Origin: an uncultured Lachnospiraceae bacterium
GTDB lineage: Bacteria; Bacillota; Clostridia; Lachnospirales; Lachnospiraceae
Reading direction: 5' to 3'
NCBI GenBank assembly: GCA_937916415.1
Contig: CALGGH010000193.1
Location: forward strand, 1 to 11,206
Length of the DNA stretch: 11,206 nt
Below are positions 6,760 to 11,206 of the stretch, one piece after another. Position 1 is the stretch's first letter. Each line of letters begins with the position of its first letter. Made by a program: the position numbers and the translations under genes. The notes under the pieces are model-generated. The model had not been told where the DNA came from. It did no database searches and was given only the letters and a program-made list of their open reading frames with translations.

Positions 6760-6794
6760 ATGGGGACGGTTCTTCCGTGGAGGACCGTCCCCAT
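6760..6794. terminator. Long hairpin terminator between converging operons
   Basis: Bases 6760-6775 pair with 6779-6794, 16 bp including two G-T pairs, around a three-base loop; the outer arm is ATGGGGACGGT with ACCGTCCCCAT. On the minus strand the stem is followed by TTTTTT (6755-6760), a classic intrinsic terminator for hflC, whose stop is 13 bases before it. On the plus strand only broken T-runs follow (ATGTTTGTATTT), so termination of the binding-protein transcript is likely but weaker. The GGGGACGGT arm resembles a dispersed palindromic repeat seen in many bacteria. Confidence 0.8.
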
Positions 6795-6806
6795 ACATGT
6801 TTGTAT

Positions 6807-7679
6807 TTAATTGTTGCCGTAGAGTATCCTGGCCAGTTCAGACTCCTTATCCAGGATCAGCGTCTTGCTGCCGCCCGTCATCGAGTCGAGTGAGTCGAGG
6901 CTCCTCAGGTAGTTGTAGAAATCGGCCTTGTCCTCATCGTTGTAGGCAGCCGAGAGGATCCTCATGTATTCGGCCTCTCCCTCCGCTTCGAGCTTGGCGG
7001 CTTCCTTTTCGGCATTGGCCTTGATGATCGAAACCTGCCTGTCCGTGTCGTTGCGGATCTTCTGCGCGTCGGACTGTCCCTGCGCGGTATAGCCGGCGGC
7101 GATGTTGTTTCTTTCGGAGATCATGCGCTCATACACGGCTTCCTTGTTGTCGTCCGGCAGGTCCAGGGCCTTGATCTCGGCTATCCTGATCACCACGCCG
7201 TACTGTGAGATGTCGGAGTTGGATTCCTCGGTGATCATGTTGGTCAGCGTGCTGCCCCTGGCAGCGATGATGGCATCCTGCGTCATCGAGGATATGATGT
7301 TTTTGGTAGCGTTAAAGACCGCTGCCTCTATTCGTTCCTCGGCCCTGCCCCTGACGGCGCCCAGCGACTGGTAGTACTTGATGGGATCGTTGACGGACCA
7401 TATCAGGTAGTCATCCGCGATCATGGACTTTTTGTCTGAAGTGATGACGTCGGACGTCGGTATGTCGTAGAGGTAGTCACCGGTGTACACGTAGGTCTCG
7501 TTGTCTATGAATGGTGCATGCAGGCTTAAGCCCGTCGTGGTGTTTACCCTGGTGACCTTGCCGAAACGCGTTATGATCACTGCCTGATTCGGCTTAACCG
7601 TGTATGCCGAGCCTGCGGCCACTATGATCAGCGCCAGGGCAATTATGACGAAAAACACTGTTTTTTTGATCGATTTCAT
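6807..7679 (-). CDS. hflC: HflC, SPFH/band-7 modulator of FtsH
   Basis: 290 residues. In known systems HflC and HflK form a large membrane complex around the FtsH protease and modulate its action on membrane proteins. One membrane segment lies near the N-terminus (about 7-26), followed by the band-7 opening YTVKPNQAVIITRFGKV (26-42). The HflC hallmarks are LDLPDDNKEAVYERMISER (172-190), the GQSDAQKIRNDTDRQ stretch (201-215), an Ala/Glu-rich helix to about 245, and DFYNYLRSLDSLD (253-265), which corresponds to DFYAFIRSLRAYE in the E. coli protein. It is somewhat shorter than E. coli HflC (334). The start is ATG 7679 with GGAGG in the short gap after hflK, so the two are co-translated. It ends at the hairpin terminator 6760-6794. 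Confidence 0.92.
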   Translation of the reverse strand: MKSIKKTVFFVIIALALIIVAAGSAYTVKPNQAVIITRFGKVTRVNTTTGLSLHAPFIDNETYVYTGDYLYDIPTSDVITSDKKSMIADDYLIWSVNDPIKYYQSLGAVRGRAEERIEAAVFNATKNIISSMTQDAIIAARGSTLTNMITEESNSDISQYGVVIRIAEIKALDLPDDNKEAVYERMISERNNIAAGYTAQGQSDAQKIRNDTDRQVSIIKANAEKEAAKLEAEGEAEYMRILSAAYNDEDKADFYNYLRSLDSLDSMTGGSKTLILDKESELARILYGNN

Positions 7680-7691
7680 GCATTGCCTCCT

Positions 7692-8708
7692 TTATTGTGC
7701 GGACTCTGAATCCGTCGCCGCAGTAACGTCTTCCGGTGACTCCGTGCCGTCTTCGGCAGATTCCGTGAAGCTCTCCAGCGGCAGCATGGTCTGCGTGTCT
7801 CCGTCGGTGATCACAACCTTCATGCCGGGCAGGATCTCCTCCATCTTCTCATAGAACATTCGCCGCTTGGTTACCAGAGGATATTTTTTGTATTCCTCGT
7901 ACATGTCATTGAAACGGGCGACCTGTCCCTCTGCCTCCGCGATCCTGGACTCCTTGTATGCGCTGGCCCGCTGTACGATCGCGTCGGCGCTCGCCTCGGC
8001 CGAAGGTATCTGCTGGTTCCTGTACTGCAGCGCCTGGTTCATGGCCGTGTCTGCGCCCTGCTTGGCGGTCTCAACTGCCTTAAAGGCGGATACGACCGAC
8101 TCAACGGGAGGCCTGGAATCCTGTATCGTGATGTTGACCAGCGAAAGCCCGACGTTCTGCGCATCCAGTGACGCCATGATGTCCTTTTTGATGTCGGACT
8201 GGATCTGACTCTTACCGGTGGTCATGGCCTCGTCCACCGTATAATTTGAAACCACGTTACGGATGTTGGCCATCGCGACGTTCTTGAGTATGCCCTCGGG
8301 ATCCTCCGCATTGTACAGGTAGGCCACCGGATCGGACACCCTGTATTCGATGTAAAAGTCGATGTTTAGCAGGTTGAAATCCGAGGTGATCATGATGGCG
8401 TTTTCTTCATCCACCGGATACGACCCTTTCTGCGTGTCATTCTCGATCATGTATCCGATGCTCGTGCCGTGCGTGGTTACGTCTACCTTGCGCACCGACT
8501 GCCAGGGTGCCTTGAAATAAAACCCTGCGGTGTTGACCGAGATCACCTTGCCGAACTGGGTGACCACGCCGTTGGTCTGCTCGTTGATGCTGTAGAAGCA
8601 GCTGGAGACGACCATCAGGGCAACGATCGTGATCACTGCTATGGAAATGATCCTGGCGACCTTTTTGCCCCGTCCGGATGAATCCTGATAAATCTCTTTG
8701 CTGTCCAT
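7692..8708 (-). CDS. hflK: HflK, SPFH/band-7 modulator of FtsH
   Basis: 338 residues, partner of HflC in the membrane complex. A basic N-terminus (GRGKKVARI) leads into one membrane segment (18-36). The band-7 domain begins NGVVTQFGKVISVNTAGFYF (46-65). The HflK signature QDSRPP (196-201) precedes a long helical region with Ala-rich AEASADAIVQRASAYKESR (237-255) and the block RFNDMYEEYKKYPLVTKRRM (265-284). The C-terminal 25 residues or so are Ser/Thr/Glu/Asp-rich and look unstructured. It is shorter than E. coli HflK (419), mainly because the long Gly-rich N-terminal region is missing. The start is ATG 8708 with AGGAGG at 8715-8720. The stop TAA overlaps the hflC ribosome binding region. HflK and HflC are classically proteobacterial but also occur in some Clostridia. 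Confidence 0.92.
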   Translation of the reverse strand: MDSKEIYQDSSGRGKKVARIISIAVITIVALMVVSSCFYSINEQTNGVVTQFGKVISVNTAGFYFKAPWQSVRKVDVTTHGTSIGYMIENDTQKGSYPVDEENAIMITSDFNLLNIDFYIEYRVSDPVAYLYNAEDPEGILKNVAMANIRNVVSNYTVDEAMTTGKSQIQSDIKKDIMASLDAQNVGLSLVNITIQDSRPPVESVVSAFKAVETAKQGADTAMNQALQYRNQQIPSAEASADAIVQRASAYKESRIAEAEGQVARFNDMYEEYKKYPLVTKRRMFYEKMEEILPGMKVVITDGDTQTMLPLESFTESAEDGTESPEDVTAATDSESAQ

Positions 8709-8748
8709 AACCTACCTCCTTATGGTTTGGATGTACTTTCAGACCCAG

Positions 8749-8860
8749 GCACCAAGGATGGGGCCGGGCGTGTTCAGAAATGCACGGATGCATTTCTACG
8801 CCAAGCACCAAGGATGGGGCCGGGCGTGTTCAGAAATGCACGGATGCATTTTCTACGCCC
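8749..8860. repeat. Tandem 56-bp repeat, two copies, each forming a hairpin
   Basis: Copy 1 spans 8749-8804 and copy 2 spans 8805 to about 8860. They are identical except for one extra T in copy 2 (CATTTT against CATTT) and the last bases. Each contains AGAAATGCA, the loop CGGA, and TGCATTTCT (9 bp perfect in copy 1), enclosed by GGCGT and ACGCC with a GTTC bulge. The unit opens with GCACCAAGGATGGGGCCGGG. Both copies fall between the predicted hflK promoter and the hflK start, so they would be in its 5' leader. Confidence 0.85.
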
Positions 8861-8861
8861 A

Positions 8862-8870
8862 ATTATATCA
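8862..8870 (-). promoter_or_regulatory. Extended -10 promoter for hflK-hflC
   Basis: Read on the minus strand this is TGATATAAT, a perfect TATAAT with TGn, identical to the nine bases before the binding-protein gene at 4862-4870. No good -35 is visible 17 bases upstream (ATTTAT). The transcript would start near 8855 and carry a leader of about 146 bases containing both 56-bp repeat copies. Confidence 0.55.
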
Positions 8871-8964
8871 TCCCCCAGCCCTTAATAAATCTTTTTGTCC
8901 GCAAAATAAACATGCCTAACGTATTTCAAACTGCAAGATAGAATGATCACAGGGCATGATTTTA

Positions 8965-8973
8965 TGGTAGAAT
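8965..8973 (+). promoter_or_regulatory. Candidate extended -10 for the DUF5684-like gene
   Basis: TGGTAGAAT has the TGn element followed by TAGAAT (five of six matches to TATAAT). No recognisable -35 is found at the proper spacing. The start would be near 8980, giving a leader of about 55 bases before ATG 9035. Confidence 0.4.
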
Positions 8974-9034
8974 TAGATTCGGACAGTCCCATCCGTGATC
9001 TTGGGATGAAAAATACTCACAAAGGGAGGCAATC

Positions 9035-9439
9035 ATGGGAGAATATTCAATTATCATAGCTACGACGTGGACGGTGCTTGAGATCATCGGAAACTGGCTT
9101 TTGTTCAGAAAGGCAGGCAAAAAGGGCTGGCACAGCATAATACCGATCCTCAACCTGTATGACGAATACGACATCTGCTGGAAAGGTTATAAGGGAATCG
9201 TATGCCTTATCATGGTTTATCTGCTTTCGGCTTTTGCCGGGGCAGATGACGTCGTTTTGGTAGTGATCGCGGCAGTTGCGGGCATATGGTATCTGTCACT
9301 GACGTTCAGGCAGAGCATTAAGCTGGCCAGGGCCTTTGGAAAGGGTACCGGATATGGCATTTTTCTGTTCATATTTGACCGTCTGGGCAGGATAGTCCTT
9401 GGACTCGGCCGCGCAGAGTACGTGGGCAAACCCTTATGA
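9035..9439 (+). CDS. Small membrane protein, DUF5684-like
   Basis: 134 residues with about four hydrophobic segments (about 4-23, 54-69, 72-90, 107-125). The pattern of a hydrophobic N-terminus, FRKAGKKGWHSIIPILNLYD (24-43), then KLARAFGKGTGYGIFLF (96-112) and LGLGRAEY near the end matches what I recall of DUF5684 (PF18936), a family found with signal peptidases or alone in many bacteria and with no established function. The start ATG has GGGAGG at 9024-9029. It is monocistronic as far as can be seen: the neighbour on the left is divergent and a 390-base gap with no clear terminator follows. The family call is from motif memory and function is unknown. Confidence 0.75.
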   Translation: MGEYSIIIATTWTVLEIIGNWLLFRKAGKKGWHSIIPILNLYDEYDICWKGYKGIVCLIMVYLLSAFAGADDVVLVVIAAVAGIWYLSLTFRQSIKLARAFGKGTGYGIFLFIFDRLGRIVLGLGRAEYVGKPL

Positions 9440-9595
9440 GCTGAGATCCGCGTGGGAATATGAATCGTCCGGAGCCTTCTCCTAAGGATCCGTGCAGAAA
9501 TAATGCTTGAAACGACATGACCATATGGAGTATTCTGTAATAGTTGCATCAAATGGTCCGGTGAAAATTTTGGTGAGTTATTTTGCAACAGTTTC

Positions 9596-9753
9596 TAAGG
9601 AGCTGTTCAGAAATAACTTTTAAATTATGCGATGGATGCTTCTTTGATTGCAAGGAATGGATCGGGGCTTTACCGAGGTACGGCGAGGATTTCTGACGAA
9701 GCAATCAGAGAAGCAGACAAGCAGAATTAAAAGTCATTCCGTAACAGATCCTA
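9596..9753. mobile_element. 158-bp imperfect palindrome, MITE-like element
   Basis: The left arm 9596-9651 and the reverse complement of the right arm 9701-9753 align over about 55 bases at roughly 75-80 percent by eye. Shared blocks are CTGTT near the tip, ACTTTTAA, TTnTGC, GCTTCT and TGATTGC. The 49-base centre (9652-9700) has no coding potential. TAAGGA on the left and TCCTAA on the right bound it, and a short TA or TAA target duplication is possible. Long terminal inverted repeats with no transposase indicate a non-autonomous element or a long RNA hairpin. Confidence 0.6.
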
Positions 9754-9764
9754 AAGTCGGTAAA

Positions 9765-9795
9765 CGTCAAATAGTTAACTGATTAGACATTGACG
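9765..9795. promoter_or_regulatory. Inverted repeat upstream of the PH-domain gene
   Basis: CGTCAA (9765-9770) and TTGACG (9790-9795) form a perfect inverted repeat, with the palindrome AGTTAACT (9773-9780) between them. TTGACG could also serve as a -35, with ATTAAT at 9813-9818 as -10 (17-base spacer). That would leave only a few bases before ATG 9830, so the promoter reading is doubtful. It may be an operator. Confidence 0.35.
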
Positions 9796-9829
9796 CATAC
9801 TCAGATCAATTAATTAATGGAGGCTGATC

Positions 9830-10576
9830 ATGAAAGGATACGTGGAAAAGAATCTTAGAAAAAATGAAAAGGTGGTGGCAAAGTGTCACGTCACCTGGAT
9901 CGCTTTTGTGCCGATCATAGTGAGGGCACTGCTCATCATCGCATTGGGCTGGCTCCTGGCGTACGTATTCGCTGAGACTTTCATTGAGCTCCAGGACCTG
10001 GCATCGGGTGACATCGAGTTCTGGGCGAGCGAAACCTATGGCATGATGTCAGCCATTGCCACGATCATCGTGGTCACGGGCCACGTGGTCGGAATAGGAT
10101 TCGCGATCATTCCGATCCTGAAGCTTATCAACATCGAGCTGGTCGTAACCGATAAAAAGATCATAGGAAAGACCGGCGTGATCTATTCAAACGCCATAGA
10201 TGCCTATCTGGAGAAAATAGATAACCTGGCAATAGACGAGAGCCTCTGGGGCAGGATATTCAAGTATTCGACCATTACGATCGGTACCGCTTCAACCATG
10301 CTGAAGTTCCCTTACATGCAGAACGCGGTTGAATTTAAGAACAAGGTGATGGACTGCTATGACGCCAGGAAGACTTCCCTGATGACGGAGCAGGCAGTGC
10401 TGATCAGGGAACAGACAGCCGCAGCTGAGCAGTCGGGGACGGCTGAACCCGCCGGACAGCCCGTGCCCGCTGAACCTGCAGGGCAGCCCGCGCCCGCTGA
10501 AGCGGACGTACAGTCCGTAACTCCCGGGATCACGGAAATCCCGGAAACCACGGATAATACGGACGACCGGGCATAA
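9830..10576 (+). CDS. Membrane-anchored bacterial PH-domain protein (bPH_2, YdbS-like)
   Basis: 248 residues. Two membrane segments (about 22-48 and 72-100) are followed by a bPH_2 domain (PF03703) at about 101-175: IELVVTDKKIIGKTGVI (102-118), then LEKIDNLAIDESLWGRIF (127-144) and YSTITIGTAS (146-155), a strong family pattern. The role of these domains is poorly defined; membrane-stress or envelope functions have been proposed. The C-terminal 65 residues or so are low complexity and include two copies of AEPAGQPxP (205-222), encoded by a 27-bp DNA repeat, with a Pro/Thr/Asp-rich end, probably an unstructured cytoplasmic tail. The start ATG has GGAGG at 9819-9823. An intrinsic terminator follows 30 bases after the stop, so the gene appears monocistronic. 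Confidence 0.85.
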   Translation: MKGYVEKNLRKNEKVVAKCHVTWIAFVPIIVRALLIIALGWLLAYVFAETFIELQDLASGDIEFWASETYGMMSAIATIIVVTGHVVGIGFAIIPILKLINIELVVTDKKIIGKTGVIYSNAIDAYLEKIDNLAIDESLWGRIFKYSTITIGTASTMLKFPYMQNAVEFKNKVMDCYDARKTSLMTEQAVLIREQTAAAEQSGTAEPAGQPVPAEPAGQPAPAEADVQSVTPGITEIPETTDNTDDRA

Positions 10577-10605
10577 ACCTGCATGAATCTAACTATTGAA
10601 AACGG

Positions 10606-10637
10606 AGGCATTTGGGAGAGATCCCGGATGCCTTTTT
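10606..10637 (+). terminator. Intrinsic terminator of the PH-domain gene
   Basis: AGGCAT (10606-10611) pairs with ATGCCT (10628-10633); inside, GGGA pairs with TCCC around GAGA, with two-base mismatches (TT/GG) between the stems. The T-run 10633-10637 follows directly. It lies 30 bases after the stop codon. Confidence 0.8.
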
Positions 10638-10703
10638 CACTGTTAAGGCACTTCATGCCGGCCAGGGCATCACTCTCAAAGGCACTCAAACCTGTCCGGA
10701 GCA

Positions 10704-10732
10704 TTTACTAAATACCCTCACGGTGATAAAAT
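10704..10732 (+). promoter_or_regulatory. Promoter of malQ
   Basis: TTTACT (10704-10709, four of six matches), a 17-base spacer, then TAAAAT (10727-10732), with TGA in front forming an extended -10. The transcript would start near 10739, leaving a leader of about 33 bases with AAGGGAGG at 10753-10760. Confidence 0.6.
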
Positions 10733-10771
10733 AATATGTTGTGTGTTTTTTTAAGGGAGGATTGATCGATC

Positions 10772-11206
10772 ATGAGAGAAAGCGGCATTTTGTTTCCCAT
10801 TTTTTCCATTCCCTCCGGGTTCGGGATCGGATGTTTCTCCAAGGAGGCGTATGATTTTGTGGACTTTTTGGAAGGGGCGGCTCAGGGGTACTGGCAGATA
10901 CTGCCCGTAGGACCCACGGGTTACGGCAATTCGCCCTACCAGCCCTTTTCGGCATTTGCCGGCAATCCCTACTTCATTTCCCCTGAGGCGCTGATCGAAG
11001 AAGGGCTGCTTACCCGGGATGAATGCAACGGAGCTTTCTTCGGCAGTGACGAGACCAGGGTTGACTACGGCGCGATGTATGAGAACCGGGACAAGCTGCT
11101 CAGGCTGGCGTTTGCACGTTTTGACGAAAAGGCGTCTGAAGAGGACAAGAAGGCATACAAGGCTTTTCTTAAGAAGGAGAATGACTGGCTCGGGGACTAT
11201 GCCCTA
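10772..11206 (+). CDS. malQ: 4-alpha-glucanotransferase (GH77), N-terminal part
   Basis: Partial gene: 145 codons are visible and the frame is open at the right edge. The protein starts MRESGILFPIFSIPSGFGIG (1-20) and contains QILPVGPTGYGNSPYQPF (42-59) and SAFAGNPYFISPE (60-72), the highly conserved N-terminal motifs of GH77 amylomaltase / disproportionating enzyme. The enzyme transfers alpha-1,4-glucan segments between maltooligosaccharides in the cytoplasm during maltodextrin or glycogen use. The catalytic Asp/Glu/Asp residues lie beyond the window. The start ATG has AAGGGAGG 11 bases upstream, slightly long spacing, and a promoter at 10704-10732. The sugar importer in this window would be a plausible functional neighbour, but it is 4 kb away and not in the same operon. 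Confidence 0.93.
   Translation, partial: MRESGILFPIFSIPSGFGIGCFSKEAYDFVDFLEGAAQGYWQILPVGPTGYGNSPYQPFSAFAGNPYFISPEALIEEGLLTRDECNGAFFGSDETRVDYGAMYENRDKLLRLAFARFDEKASEEDKKAYKAFLKKENDWLGDYAL

Larger units (their letters stand above)
8709..9034. other. 326-base divergent intergenic region
   Basis: Non-coding. From left to right it holds the hflK ribosome binding site, the two 56-bp repeat copies, the hflK promoter, an AT-rich stretch around 8881-8940 without recognisable signals, and the promoter and ribosome binding site of the small membrane protein gene at 9035. The open frames crossing the repeats are artefacts of the duplication. Confidence 0.7.
9440..9829. other. 390-base intergenic region
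   Basis: No gene is seen. From left to right it holds GGAG-CCTT-CTCC, a 4-bp hairpin near 9471-9482 without a T-run; a 6-bp inverted repeat GTTGCA (9543-9548) / TGCAAC (9584-9589) around an AAAATTTT core; the 158-bp palindrome (9596-9753); and an inverted repeat upstream of the PH-domain gene (9765-9795). No clear terminator for the preceding gene was found. Confidence 0.65.

Noticed and set aside
8749..8860. CRISPR array reading of the tandem repeat.
   Set aside because: There are only two copies directly abutting, with no unique spacers between them and no cas genes.
8698..8919. 73-codon open frame across the 56-bp repeats.
   Set aside because: It contains the repeat twice as peptide, has no ribosome binding site, and arises from the 56-bp duplication rather than a gene.

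Overview
The window looks like chromosomal DNA of a Gram-positive anaerobe of the class Clostridia, most likely a Lachnospiraceae-type gut bacterium. The reasons are strong AGGAGG-type ribosome binding sites, a lipoprotein sugar-binding protein with a short KKK signal peptide, CUT1/LplB-type permeases, extended -10 promoters, and balanced GC in the genes with AT-richer gaps. This placement is inferred from gene content and style only. No tRNA, rRNA, CRISPR array, complete transposase or phage gene is visible.

Layout. (1) 1-226, minus strand: N-terminal part of a class I SAM-dependent methyltransferase, cut by the window edge, with its own promoter near 271-276. (2) 227-639: a 413-base non-coding gap with two strong hairpins and a structured leader whose sequence recalls riboswitch cores but is not classified here. 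(3) 640-2280, plus: an NhaC-family Na+/H+ antiporter. (4) 2371-6721, plus: an ABC sugar importer cassette of two permeases and a large lipoprotein substrate-binding protein, with no ATPase gene. The first permease starts at TTG and carries an extra membrane domain of about 180 residues. The binding protein has an additional promoter of its own. (5) 6760-6794: a long perfect hairpin that ends the converging minus-strand operon and possibly also the plus-strand one. (6) 6807-8708, minus: hflK-hflC, two SPFH/band-7 membrane proteins. Their leader contains a tandem 56-bp repeat, each copy of which folds into a hairpin. (7) 9035-9439, plus: a small DUF5684-like membrane protein. (8) 9440-9829: a non-coding gap with a 158-bp imperfect palindrome that looks like a MITE. 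(9) 9830-10576, plus: a membrane-anchored bacterial PH-domain (bPH_2) protein with a proline/alanine-rich repeat tail, followed by a clear terminator. (10) 10772-11206, plus: the start of a GH77 4-alpha-glucanotransferase (malQ), cut by the window edge.

How the genes relate. The importer cassette and malQ suggest a carbohydrate-using lifestyle. The importer probably borrows a shared MsmX/UgpC-type ATPase encoded elsewhere. HflK and HflC normally form a membrane complex that modulates the FtsH protease, and FtsH is not in the window. The coding genes are mostly ordinary families. The less ordinary material is in the gaps (the NhaC leader, the 56-bp tandem hairpins, the 158-bp palindrome, and an 11-mer shared by the last two) and in the N-terminal extension of the first permease. 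I do not see a convincing new multi-gene system.
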